A stretch of 64,000 bases of DNA from Oscheius tipulae (taxonomy: Eukaryota > Nematoda > Chromadorea > Rhabditida > Rhabditidae): contig JASJZH010000006.1 in NCBI GenBank assembly GCA_037178975.1, positions 10,106,001-10,170,000 on the forward strand. Direction: 5' to 3'. Shown here one piece after another: positions 35,249 to 46,169 of the stretch. The translations under genes were made by a program, and so were the position numbers. Under the pieces are notes generated by a model that was not told the DNA's origin, did not search any database, and saw only the letters and a list, made by a program, of their open reading frames with translations. Numbering within the stretch: the first letter of the stretch is position 1; every line of letters starts with the position of its first letter.

Positions 35249-38093
35249 CTACATCCTGTTGCTGAAATGAGAACTCCTCAAGTTGATGGTGGTAACAGAG
35301 TTGATCTGTTCCTGGCGGACACTGAGCATTTCCAAACGCTGAAATTGGATTTTTCACTGAGAACTCAAATAAGACCTTACCTCGGCCTCTCTGAGGAACT
35401 CTCCTTCTTTCGGAAGGTCTTTGAGCTCCTTGAGCATGAACATTATTTCAGCTGTGGTCTTGGAAGAACACTGATTGGGACTAGCGTTAGCGGCCGCCCT
35501 GAGAAGATGGTCGACCTACAGAAATGATGTAATGAAGATGAAAAATAAAATTACCGTTTGCTCATAGGTTTGGCGATGATCAATGAGACGCTTGCGCATG
35601 GAAACAGAGGCTCCGTTGGAGATTTTCATGTCCTGAAAAGTCATAATGTCAGTTCCCAAATAAAGCTCTCTTTTGTGTCTTCTCATCCTCTTTCCAAAGC
35701 AAACAATCAGAAATTAATTGAAAGATAAGAGTCTTTGTTTACAGCCAGCTTGCAGGAAAACACCAACCTCCTCTCTGATAAGAAAGTCTACATACTCCGA
35801 GTAGACGTCATTGTAAGGAAGAAAAGAGTTGGAATGGATGAAGGCGGCAAACTCGGAGCAGTACTTGCAGAGCTTTTTGGATATTGCTTCCAGGTCCGAA
35901 AGCTTCTTTCTCTCGGTCAAAACAAACATCTCGGCAGCCTTCTGCTTATTCTCGTTCTTGTCCACTTTCTCCTTGACCTGTGGGTTCATTACCTAAAAAC
36001 GAAATATTTTAGACAAGAGGCATAAACGTACTTTCTCACTTGTGAAGACCAGCTCGTAGGAGATGTGAAGATGTGTTTTCCAGTCACAGGTACAAGTAGA
36101 ACAGAGGGAAAAGGGGTTCGGGAAAAGGCCTTTTTTGATTCCTTTCAGGTAGCAGCGAGTGTGACACTGCTTTTTGTAGACGATGCGCTCAATCTCATCG
36201 CGATGGGTGAACTTTCTCTTCTCCGTGCAGTTGACACCAGCACAAACAGTCATAGGGTAATCCAGCTCCTTGGCATGGATGCTGACCTGATTGACGAAAA
36301 GATCCAATTGAGCGAGATCACCCTTCTCCTTCAGCAAGCCTTCGACTTCTTTGAGCTTCTTTTCTAGATTAATACGATTGATCTCCGTGTTTCTGAATAT
36401 CTCGGCGATAGGACGAGACAGAGCAAAGACGATGGAACGGACGTTGTTGACACTCAAAGTCTTCTGGACTTGATGAGACTGCAGCTCCTTGATTTCGTGC
36501 AATAGACGAAACGTTTCCTCGAAAGAGATGTTCCAGCTCTCAGCGTAATCGGCAATCTCAGCCTCCGAAAAACGAATGCCTTTGCCCATGGCACAGAGAT
36601 AACGAAAACTCTCATTGTCAAAAAAGAAGACGTTTTTGCTGAAAGAGTATTGCCACTGCCACGGTCACTGTCACTAACTGTTCCAATGGAATCCTGAATC
36701 CTCTTTTTGCTTGCAAATCCGTCATCAGCTGTTCCAGAGCTGGCATAGACTCCCCTGGAGAGTAGAGGGTCTGTCTGGCGTTGGTGAAGCAGAACATGAT
36801 GTTCTTTCTAGCGGAGACATGAAGATGGGTCAAGAGCTCAAAGATATAAAATCGGAAAACGACATTGAAAATCGCATTATTCGGCTTGAGGAGAATCAAG
36901 ATTGCATGGATTTCCCTAAATCAGTATTTTTACTGTTAAAGAGTTGTACTTACGAGTAGTCAGCGATGAACCTGAGAATGTTCTCGAGGTTCAACTTATC
37001 GTGCTCAATTCCGCGTCTGTCCCCGATACCCGGAGTGTCGATAATACGGATAATTTTTTGGTCATCCTCAGGTCCCACCCTGAAGGCATAAGCCTTTGGT
37101 TGCTGAAAAGAAGGCGGGTTGCTTATCTCTCTGAATCTCAGGCTCTCTGTTTATCTGTTTCCCTATTCGAGGTCTAACCTGCGTGGAAGATTCTCCGGTC
37201 CTCCAGTCTTCGTTGACGTTCTGGTCATATGGAGACGAAATAGTTGGACTATATTCGACAACTGTCTTTCTCAACTGAAAAACAACTTGGTCTTTGCCAA
37301 ATTTCTAACTTACATCCTTGTCCAATTGGGTGAATTTCGTTGGAATAAGAACTTCGACCCCATTTGCTCTGGCCTGATTCATTGTGTTGTACTTCAAGTA
37401 GTTGATGAATGCATTTATCCAAGTTGACTTTCCAACACCCGTCTCTCCAAAAACTAGAACGTTCATCACCATGGGGAAGCTAGAATGTTATGATTGGGAT
37501 TGAGGATATCGATAGACGTACTCTTGAGTTTCAGCTTCAAGGTCAGCCAATTCCTTCTGTCGCTTCTCTTCCTCCAGTCTCTGTGCGACGAGTCTCTCTA
37601 CTTCCTCCATCTTTTTCTGTGTCTCTAACCACTTGGCTTCCATCTGCTGCTGCTTGGCTTCCATTACAGATAATTCCTTCTGGCGTTTCTCTTCCTCCAG
37701 TCTCTGTGCGACGAGCCTCTCTATCTCCTCCATTACAGATAATTCCTTCTGGCGTTTCTCTTCCTCCAGTCTCTGTGCGACGAGCCTCTCTACTTCCTCC
37801 ATCTTTTTCTGTGTCTCCAACCACTTGGCTTCCATCTGCTGCTGTTTAGTTTCCATTTCAGATAATTCCTTCTGGCGTTTCTCTTCCTCGAACTTTTGTG
37901 CGACGAGTCTCTCTACTTCCTCCATCTTTTTTTGTGTCTCTAACCACTTGGCCTCCATCTGTCGCTGCTTGGCTTCCATTTCAGATAATTCCTTCTGGCG
38001 TTTCTCTTCCTCGAACTTTTGTGCGACGAGTCTCTCTACTTCCTCCATCTTTTTTTGTTTCTCCAATGTCTCGGGGGGGGAGGGTTTCTCCAT
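35249..38093 (-). CDS. Coiled-coil plus GTPase protein, cluster member C
   Basis: Starts at MEKPSPPETLEKQKK (ATG 38093), goes through a long Glu/Lys/Gln coiled coil of 41-residue repeats (about 38080-37540), then the GTPase: NVLVFGETGVGKSTWINAFINY (G1), GESSTQ (G2-like), IIDTPGIGD (G3, about 37040), CFTNARQ (G4 position, about 36790), then FFDNESFRYLC. Downstream is a conserved Cys/His module: CAGVNC ... CHTRCYLKG ... CSTCTCDWKTHLHISYEL (about 36230-36070), probably zinc-binding. It ends with helical segments (FAAFIHSNSFLPYND, EIMFMLKELKDLP) and the stop at 35249-35251. About nine exons. Frame and splice sites let it join the upstream minus-strand GTPase (38161-39159) through a 34-bp intron (GTAGTACGG...GATACAG), which would make a GTPase / coiled-coil / GTPase protein with the same plan as member A. 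Function unknown. Confidence 0.75.
37551..38070 (-). repeat. 123-bp coding minisatellite (coiled-coil repeats)
   Basis: Tandem units start at 37551, 37674, 37743, 37866 and 37989: spacing 123, 69, 123, 123 bp. Each full unit encodes 41 residues (KKMEEVERLVAQ, EEEKRQKELSEMEAKQQQME, AKWLETQ). The 69-bp unit has lost 54 bp in frame. Units are nearly identical at DNA level, so they arose or were homogenised recently and copy number may vary between individuals. Confidence 0.9.
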
Positions 38094-38160
38094 TGTATGA
38101 TATGTCACTTTCTTATAATGACTAGCAAACCTGTATCTCAAAGTGTTCTTAGAGTCCGTA

Positions 38161-39159
38161 CTACCTGTCAGTTTTATTGTAGTCCTCTTCTTTCAACAGA
38201 AGTGGTCCAGTGACATTTTCCAAAGGATAGGCTTGCAGTTCAAAATCTTCTGAAGAGTCTGATTTGGACACATATTTCAACTCAATGTCCAATCTTGTAG
38301 ACACAGAGGGCTCTTTGTCGGAGTTAGAACTATCGAAAAGATCTGCTTCGCATAATTTCTTGTACAGTGTGGGAGGTAGAGTCTTCACATGACTGACCAA
38401 TCTAAAAGTCTTTGAGTCACGACGGTCCTTCTGCCGCCCACCTTTTGAGTTCCTTGACATTCCTCTCCCATTCCCTAGAAAAAACTTTGTGGTGACGGCT
38501 TCTATCTGCAGGATTTATAGATAAGCAGCTAAGATATCGGAAGCAGTCGTTTTCAAAGCGGAAAACATTATCACTAAACTAACGATTACTTTAAAAGAGA
38601 AAACGTGCTTGTTCGTAAGAAAATTAACTCCTAATGTCCCCTCCAAATCCAAAAGAAAGTCTCTTAGAGTTTTCAATGTGGCGGCTGGTAGAAAATTGTG
38701 AGCTCGAGTATTGGTAAAGCAATAAATGATGTTATTCGCAAAGAGTTTCCCTTCTTTTTCCAGGAAAGTACAAAGATCTGGGTGAAGTCGAGTCTCATCC
38801 GGCTTGAGAACAATGCAAAGAGCATGAACTGGTCTGGAAACATCTGGTAAGAAATTACAACGCGCTTACTTTTTGTCCTTGTCTAGCTGCCCAAATGAAT
38901 GTGATCCAAAACCAGGACTGTCATAACAGATCAGGTCCTCTGACAATGTCTTATCGAAGCCAATAGTGTAGACTGAGCTTACAGCTGCACTGCATGTGTC
39001 TGCCAGTACCACTGGCCCTTTTTCGATGGTCTCGTCCAATGTAGCATACCGTGAATAGTTGGCAAAGCTGTTTATCAGAGTAGTCTTTCCAGAGCCAGTT
39101 TCTCCAATAAGAAGTAGGTAGAGAGGATCACTGGCTGGCAGAAGCGTGTCAGATGTCAT
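38161..39159 (-). CDS. GTPase domain, cluster member D (probably the 5' half of member C)
   Basis: ATG 39159 opens MTSDTLLPASDPLYLLLIGETG and the P-loop GETGSGKTTLINSFANYSRY, closely matching domain 1 of member A (both share EKGPVVLAD). G3 is YDSPGFGSHSFG, then VHALCIVLKPDETRLHP and the G4 position YCFTNTRAHN near 38710. The exon with ENDCFRYLS continues to RNVKELKRW and then loses frame; the shared FRLVSHVKTLPP segment resumes two bases out of phase (about 38440-38470) with no plausible intron between. So there is an apparent frameshift, real or a sequence error. The C-terminal part (LFDSSNSDKEPS ... EEDYNKTD) ends at a splice donor leading into the coiled coil of member C, or at a stop near 38161 if unspliced. 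Confidence 0.65.
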
Positions 39160-39393
39160 GAGCCTACAGGTATATCAATTAAACATGGACAATTTGTCAG
39201 ATAAGTTTTCAAAGTCAATGAGATGAAAAAGAGAGAAGTTTTGGAATTGGAAACATGAGAAGGGCTCCGAAATAATTTGAGAGCATTGCCAGCAAAAAAA
39301 AGCAGCAGAGCAATGTAAAGATACAAAGAGATTGAACTCTCACACGTACACAAAAAGAACAAATGATCTAACGTCTTCATTGATAGCAGTGTC

Positions 39394-42300
39394 TTAATTA
39401 AATCCAAAGTAACTCTTAGCTGTCCCAATAAATCCCTTTACCTGTTTCTTGTTCCTAGGCTTGGGCTCGGAACAATAGTATTTTCGGTCCACCCAACCGC
39501 CGCTCAATGGAATTCTATGGGCATTATCCTCAACCTGCTTCTTGATATTGATCCACTCTAGGGTTTGGATGTCTTCCAAAATGGTACCGGTCGACTTTTT
39601 TAAATCCTGCACCATTTTCTTGATTTCTTCAGTAGTTCTGACCCTGTGCGTTACTCGTCCTTGTCCCTCTAGCAGCCTGATCTTAAGAATCGTTTTGGGA
39701 AGCATAATCCATAAGTTTTACATGTTCGTTGTACTTTCCTGATGAGATCGAAGTTGTTTGAGCAGGTCTTCGGAACCTCCCTGAGACACAGCTGCTTGCT
39801 GTAAGATATTAGTTGAGCTGTGAGAAAAATGGTGCCGAGTGACCCTGAAGGTGACCTAGACAAATTAACTCACAGTTTCGGTGATAAGGTAGTCCATATA
39901 CTCAGTATAGGAGTCATTGTACCTCATCAGGGAATTGGCTTTCAAAAAAGCTCCAAACTCGGCACAGTAGCTCTGAATCATGTCCCTCTGCTGTTTCAGT
40001 TTTGCTTTCTGAACTCTTAGGATGGAGTCAAAATGGTCCCGACCCACCTCTTCCTCTGCTTTCACAATGAAAATTCTGGCCTTTTCCATCTCGCTTAAGT
40101 TATTGTTCTGAACACTAGTGTCCAAAATCCTTGTGACCTTCTTCTTCAGGTTGTAAGTAATGTGGAGATGTGAGTCCCATGGACAGTTGCAGACCTTGCA
40201 GCATGTTTCGTCCTCCTGGAAAGCCCAGCAGTGCTTGAGAGCTTCGTTGGGATAAAGTGATGTCTAAATGAGAACAGTTGCTTTCAAAATGACGATATAC
40301 CTTCACTCCATCCAAGCAACAGTCATCGTGACAGATAGTCGTGTAAACGGTTTGAAAAGGAGAACTACTATTTCCTTTGACCACAGGAATGTGCTCCACA
40401 CATTTGGCACATACTGTTCGCGGCTTTTCAAGAGTTTCTACCTCAAGCGAAACCTGAAACGGGAAACTCATTTGTCTCTCTGTCTATCTCCGTCCCTTAC
40501 CTGATCCACATGCAACTTTTCTCCTAGACTCTTTCCCATCTTCATCAAGAACTCCACCTCTTCGATCCTTTTCTGAATTAGTCTGGCATTCTCAGCACTG
40601 ATCCTCGCCATTTCGGTCATCGGCCTGGCCATGGCAAAGACTATCTGCCTGAGATTGTTCACTCCTAAAGTCTCCTCGGTCTTGTGAGGCGACAGTTTGG
40701 ATCTGTTCGAAAAGTCTATAATCGTATGTGGCAACATCTAAAGAGCATGCTACCGGAAGCTCTCGTTAACACTGTGCCGCCAGCTCATGTCAAAATCCTC
40801 CACCTGATTTTCGTTGAATGTCACTTCTTTTTTCCAAGCACAGACGAAGCGGAATGTCTCATTGTCCATGTAGTATAGAGTTTTCTCATTGAGGGGAATC
40901 TCGTTTCAGGTCTGCTGAAGATGAGCTTCTAGAAGAGCTTGGGTGTCTCCTGCTTCGTAAAAGGTCTGCCTAGCATGAGTGAAACAAAAGATAACATTTT
41001 GTCTGGCAGAGACATGAAGATGCGTAAAGAGCTCATTCAGACAGAATCGGATGGGAATTGTCAGTCTCTGTTCATTCGCTTTCAAGAGGATCAGGATCGC
41101 GTGGATTTCGCTGAAACAAACCTGTTGACCCTGTGACAGTTGACTTACGGATAGTTGGACAGGTATGCCAAAATCTTGCGGAAATTTTCTTGATCTTTTG
41201 CGATACCGTCACTGTCTCCAATCCCGGGAGTGTTGATGATTCGAATTGTCTTCTGGTCTGCGCCTTGTCCGACCGTAAACTTGTAGGCTTTGGGCTCCTG
41301 AATTATATGAATGTGCAGAGACAGAACGGCTGGGAGAATTGCACTAATTGTTTCGGAAACCGACCTGTGTCGAAGACTTGGCCGCATTTATTCTTTCATT
41401 AGATCGTTCCTCGTCCGTCTGTTTGATAATTGGTTTGCAGACAATCCTTCGGGATCTTAGCTGAAAATAGCAAGTTACATAGATATCTCTGTTTCCGCTT
41501 TCCAACCTCTTGGTCCACTATCGTAAAGTGAGTTTCTATCATGACACTACAGTTCTCCTTGGCCTCATGAATATTCGGAAACGTCAGATAGTTGGCTAAT
41601 CCGTTTATGAAGGATGATTTCCCTACTCCTGTCTCTCCAAGAACGAGAATGTTCATCTCTGGTGGGAACCAGAAACCTCAACTGATTTTTTTTAAAGAAG
41701 ACTCACTTTTCAAAGAAGTCGTGTCCAAAAGTAGGTGACCACTCATTGGGGGCGATGTTAGTATCTTTTACTTATAGTTTCCTTCTCCTGGCCGAGGAGG
41801 CGCAAAATACTCGTCGTCTTCTTCTGGATATATTGTCCGAAAAGCTTACATTCTCTGTCTTTCTTTTATTTACCGGCGGCTGACTCTTCCAGCGAACAAA
41901 CGCCATTTGAGTTTCTGATGTTTCCAGACCAATGAGAGCGTCGCAGCTTTTCCATTGTCGTGTTTTGATCAAAAGACAAAGGAGAACTCTCTTCTGGTCA
42001 GATGACATCAGATGCAGGACTTCTCGAAGGGCTGTCCGACTCCTGAAAAAAAAAACTTCTCTCTCTATTATGGTTTCTACTCTGTTTTTAATTTCACTAA
42101 CCCGCTTTCAGCAGCTCTCAACTCCTCCACAATTGATCTGACCATCGTCTCATCCTAAATTCTCACCGTTGTTTTGACCATTGCTGACTCACAAAGTCTT
42201 CTTGCTGTTTGAACCAGTTCAAAAACCTCTTTTTCGTCTCATTAGTCTCCTGCAGAAGAACACTGACTAGTGGATCATAGAGCCTGGTCTGTAGAAGAAA

Positions 42301-42740
42301 TTCAGCAAGATTACGTTTCGCCGGCGTTGAAAATCCATCCAGAATGATCTTTATGCCAGTGGGTGTATTATTTGGATTGCTGGTTTCTGCCTGCTGATTA
42401 GTTTCGGCCTGTTCTTGTGCCTCGATGAGGCTTACAATTCCTGCATCTACCTCGTCCTGAAACTTACAAAAATGCTAAATGACAGGGAAGAATAAGCAGA
42501 TAGTAGATAAAAAACGGATTTTCTGCTCACTTACAATATCCCCCCCTTCTATCAAAAACGCTTTCGCCTTCTGCAGCGTGGTTCTGTCCAGACAACATGC
42601 TTCCAGCAAGCTAAACTTCTGTTCTGTATATTTCCCGTAATAACGCTCCAGACGTAGATTCTTTGCTCTTCGGTCAGATCATTGAAAAATTGCATCCTAT
42701 CTGAAAGTCCAGCATGAGAAAACCCGAACATTAACACCAA
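39394..42740 (-). pseudogene. Helical-repeat plus GTPase gene with two breaks, cluster member E
   Basis: Same family, fuller architecture. An N-terminal helical region (FFNDLTEEQ near 42.68 kb; EACCLDRTTLQKAKAFL; IILDGFSTPAKRNLAEFL; WSPTFGHDFFEK) precedes the GTPase: MNILVLGETGVGKSSFINGLANYLTF (41656), AKSSTQ, INTPGIGD, IHAILILLKANEQ, CFTHARQ, then MDNETFRFVC. The Cys/His module is intact (CAKC ... CHDDCCLDG ... CCKVCNCPWDSHLHITYNL), followed by the helical FGAFLKANSLMRYND and a C-terminal region (TEEIKKMVQDLKKSTG) to the stop at 39394-39396. Two defects: an in-frame TGA at 40906-40908 inside a conserved stretch (HLQQT, stop, NEIPL), and a frame change near 42.64 kb. Unless these are sequence errors or hidden splicing, the copy is inactivated, though recently, since the rest is well preserved. 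I cannot fix its 5' end. Confidence 0.6.
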
Positions 42741-43261
42741 AAAAGCGTTTTTGCCCGATGCCTTATCACTAGCTCGAGGAGAAGAAATTAGGAATTTTTA
42801 TGCCCATGCCACATGCTTTAAATGAAGTACTGATAAGAAAGGATGCTGCAAAAGAAGAAAAATAGGAAAATCTGGAGACCGATTGACAAGGCAAGATAGA
42901 AAAAATATGTCCCTCAAAAGCTGTGTTCTTCAAACACCTAGTTAGTTCTGCTTTGCGGTCTATTTTCTTCAGTGTAATACATAAATCAGTATATTACTGG
43001 TCGTCTATTTGTCTGCCTACATGACAGGAAAAAAGAATAAAAAAAGTTGATAGCTGTTATATAAGTGCAGTATGCTTTGGATTACAGTTCAAGGAACAAT
43101 CTAAAGAGCGCGGTAAGGGATAAATTATAAAGTAGCGAGAAGTTTAATGAAGTAACATCTTAGTTCTGTAAGGTCTTGTGAAGATATCGCCTGACAGTTT
43201 TGGAGAAACGGCCGGTGTTAGTTTTGACCAACTTCTCGAAGCCACGCTTCGGTGAGAAAAG

Positions 43262-44821
43262 GTGGCTGATAAAACCCAACGTCTCATCCCATTATCCAGT
43301 GGTTCTGCGAACCTCGTTCTCTTCTCTAAATCGCTTTTTTCAGAGAGTCATGGACTTTTCGAAGACGTGCCGGAACAGGTCAGGAATACTGTTCTTTTCT
43401 TTCTCCGGGATGATAGCCTAGATGCTGTTACAAAAATTTGCATACTCAGAGGAATGGGTTTGGAGGAAAGTGTTATCCAGAAGGCTTCTGACTACTTGGA
43501 TCCGAGGTCGGAAGTGGCTGCAGAGGAGGAAGAGAAGGTTGGTTTTTTGGATCCTAGTTCGCTTGTTATCTATATTTCTTCGGGCCAAGAATCGGGGCAT
43601 AGGGATAAAAAGCAAACCTAGACCAGCCGTCTACGACAGCTTCGTCGTCTTTTAGTCTTAACTGCAGGCGTTTCGCAGCTTCTCCAATAGCCCAAGTTCC
43701 CAGGTTTGCCCTAAAGCTGTCTTATCAACTCTTCTCTTGACATGCCTTGCCACCTTTTTGCTCCTAGTGACGCACCTTCCAGACGAGCTGTAAGAGACTT
43801 TTTGATGCTTTTCTATGCTTTAAACTGTTGTAGAGGGAAAATTAGTACATCCTTGTAGAACTTATTCTGAAGGCAGTTCTTTTATTAGAAAAAGTTGATG
43901 AGAAATTAACTGCGGTGAGATGCTAATGTATTTGCGGCGCTAGATTTTTAAAAGTGCCGTAGCGGTTTGATCACAATCCTTACTTCACTCTCCGTCTCCG
44001 TCATCACCAAACCATTATTTTAGAAACCAGACAACGATATCGAGTTCGTCGACTTCCGGGTCTTTCTCTGTGCCAACGGTTGCCAACCTATTGGTTCAGC
44101 AGAAAAAATGGCCCGAGCTGGCGAAGTACATCGCTGTTGAGTCGGATGAAGCTCAAGAAGCATTTGAGGCACTTATGAGAAGAGTTGAGAAGGTTTTTTT
44201 TCGGTTTTTTGAACGGAAATTATGAACAGTTTTAGAAAAAATGGTCAAAATCCTTAAGAGCCACCAACAAGGATATCGGAACATGATGAAGTTTCTACTG
44301 AAACTGTTTCAGCTGCTGGCCACTCTGCTTCAGAAGGAACAAAAGAGAAAGAAAGAGAATTTTCAGAAGAGAACACAGTGTTTGCCTTTCTTTTTCCTTG
44401 TCTTCTTATGTCAATCACCCTCTAACAAAACACGACCTCTTTTAGAACATACATCACTTACGAGACACCCTCCGTTGATCAAACTCCTCCGCCATCTTTT
44501 TTCAATCTTCAGCCGGGATCTTTGGACATCCAAAAGAAGATTGACAGTATCGAGAATACAAAGACAAATGATTCTAACAATGCCGAGTCCATACAGTTGA
44601 CGGAGAAGCAGATGCGAGCTGAAATGATGGCAGAAATGGAAAGACAGAAGATAGAAGAATTTGAGAGACTTATTGCACAAAGGCTGGCTGAAATGGAAGC
44701 CAAGCAGCAGCAGATGGAGGCCAAGAAGTTAGAGAGACAGAAAAAGATGGAGGAAGCAGAGAAACTATTTTTAAAGAAAAGCCGTGTATGTCACTTCGGC
44801 GCGAGCAAAAAGACTTGGTGA
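43262..44821 (+). CDS. GTPase-less relative: helical region plus coiled coil, cluster member F
   Basis: Four segments can be read: about 43290-43537 (LFEDVPEQVRNTVLFFLRDD ... ILRGMGLEESVIQKASDYL), about 44024-44193 (VANLLVQQKKWPELAKYIAVES), about 44270-44378 (Glu/Ser/Thr-rich), and about 44447-44821, which ends in the coiled coil RLAEMEAKQQQMEAKKLERQKKMEEAEKL before a stop. The helical part corresponds to the N-terminus of member E, and the coiled coil to one repeat unit of member C. No GTPase or Cys/His module follows. No convincing ATG is visible; the frame opens near 43262 without one. It may be a truncated gene, a pseudogene, or a real GTPase-free protein that could compete with its relatives. 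It is divergent from member E. Confidence 0.5.
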
Positions 44822-44829
44822 GGGCTCGA

Positions 44830-45770
44830 ATCGGCTACCATTTTTTGTGAACGTAAGCTAAGCTGATTTTTATGGGAAAGATAGTCCGAATGATCCTACC
44901 TTTACAATTTGCAAGAGGCGTCCGTCTGCGACACAAGGCCACTCTAATCTGGGATAACACTTGACAATGCTTGTGCTTGTTTCTGTCAAGACAATTCAAA
45001 CTTATGCAAGCTTTAATTGCAAAAAAAGGGTATTGCTTTTGCTTCTTGGAGAGTTTCTTAGCAATGGACGACTCGGAGCTCAATAAAACCGCCGACCAGG
45101 CGACATAGCCGACTGGTTTACTATAGTTCCTTTTTTTGATCGTCTCATCTAGAAAAACTTTGGCGACTAATGATGTCCGGCAGGCTAATTCAAGAGATTG
45201 TCGACCACATCAGGAAGCTTTCCGGTAAAAACGGAAGTCTACCCATTGTTATGAAAATGTGAAAAGTGTGTTGAAGAAAATTATCTTTTGAATGACTGAT
45301 TGATTGAATAAATTAATCCTCATGGCTTTCTTCTTTTGTTTTGTATCGGAACCTAGAATTGTCTCTTAAGCATTAGGCATCGTTGCTTATTCGTTCGTTT
45401 CAAATTAATATCTACTGCTAGTTCCGAGTCGCCTTCTTGCAACCTTTTTTTCAAACTTAGTTCACAACCAGCCGTCTCCAACGGCTTCGCCGTCCTTTTG
45501 CTTTCAATTTGCGTTGGCGGCTACGCCGCTTCGTAGTAACAAAAGGGTTCCAGTGGCTTCATTAGAACAAAAACCAAGTTCTAGAGCGCACCCAAAGTTG
45601 ACTTGCCAACCAATATAGACGATAACTGTTTCTGAACAAGAAAAAACTTCTGGACAACATAGTTAGCTCGCTTCTGTTTCGTGGCCACGAACAAACAAAA
45701 AAACAAACAAACAGACAGACAGGGTTCGCCACAGAAATCATCGCGCTTTAGATAGTAGAAGGTTAGCCGT
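44830..45770. other. Spacer with hairpin-rich repeat words, no gene
   Basis: No gene recognised. At 45469-45535 two small perfect hairpins occur: ACGGC-TTC-GCCGT and GGCGGC-TAC-GCCGC(T). The stretch CCAGCCGTCTCCAACGGCTTC and following CGCCGTCCTTTT recurs imperfectly at about 43622-43652 inside an intron of member F, so it is a dispersed element rather than a unique site. Confidence 0.4.
45681..45760 (+). repeat. Dispersed repeat GGCCACG-(CAAA)n-GACAG-TTCGCCAC, copy 1
   Basis: GTGGCCACGAACAAACAAAAAAACAAACAAACAGACAGACAG followed by GGTTCGCCACAGAAATCATC and GCGCTTTAGATA. A second copy at about 62038-62093 shares GGCCACGGACAAACAAACAG, AGTTCGCCACCGAAACCATC and ACGCTTTAGATA. Two well-matched copies 16 kb apart mark a mobile or dispersed element. 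The segments are short, so I cannot assign a class. Confidence 0.65.
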
Positions 45771-46136
45771 TTAAAGGAGCATCAGGTTCTTTAGTGTAAC
45801 CGGAATAATCCCATAGAAAAAATCGCATGACTCCGGCCACACATCAACTAGTTCAGGCAATGTATGGATGTTGGCAAAAATGTTCAGGTCGCTATCACTT
45901 TTCAAGAAACTCCAGCTTTTAGATAGCTTCTTTGCACGTTGAACTCGCGATCGCAGAGCTGGAAAAGTATGGTGGAATAAAAAATAAGACAATACTGACC
46001 CTGCAGACATGAACAGGACTGTCCATCTAGGACTCTTCCGGGAAGATATTGTAGCCAGGACGTATGCCTCGGTACATTCCGTGACCGATGAGAGTTGTGG
46101 CTGAACATTATGAAAATTGTGAAATTTGCTGGACAT
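45771..46136 (-). CDS. Small two-exon protein of unknown function
   Basis: ATG at 46136 gives MSSKFHNFHNVQPQLSSVTE in exon 1 (to about 45999, donor GCAG/GGTCAG region), then an exon from about 45959 with LRSRVQRAKKLSKSWSFLK and a tail ending LKNLMLL, stop at 45771-45773. Roughly 105 residues. No signal peptide, membrane segment or motif I recognise. The upstream sequence shares words with the crls-1 promoter, which supports transcription from here. The small size and lack of similarity keep confidence modest. Confidence 0.4.
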   Translation of the reverse strand: MSSKFHNFHNVQPQLSSVTECTEAYVLATISSRKSPRWTVLFMSAGSVLSYFLFHHTFPALRSRVQRAKKLSKSWSFLKSDSDLNIFANIHTLPELVDVWPESCDFFYGIIPVTLKNLMLL

Positions 46137-46169
46137 TGATTTTAGAGGAATACCAATGTTTATCAATGG

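Noticed and set aside
37490-38125. Plus-strand frames of 75-155 codons rich in Ser/Phe/Leu opposite the coiled coil
   Set aside because: Antisense of the 123-bp coding repeats; they repeat with the same period and have no start or splice context.
45469-45535. Two small GC-rich hairpins considered as a transcription terminator or small RNA
   Set aside because: Eukaryotic Pol II does not use such terminators, and a similar copy lies in an intron at 43.62 kb, so a dispersed repeat is the simpler reading.
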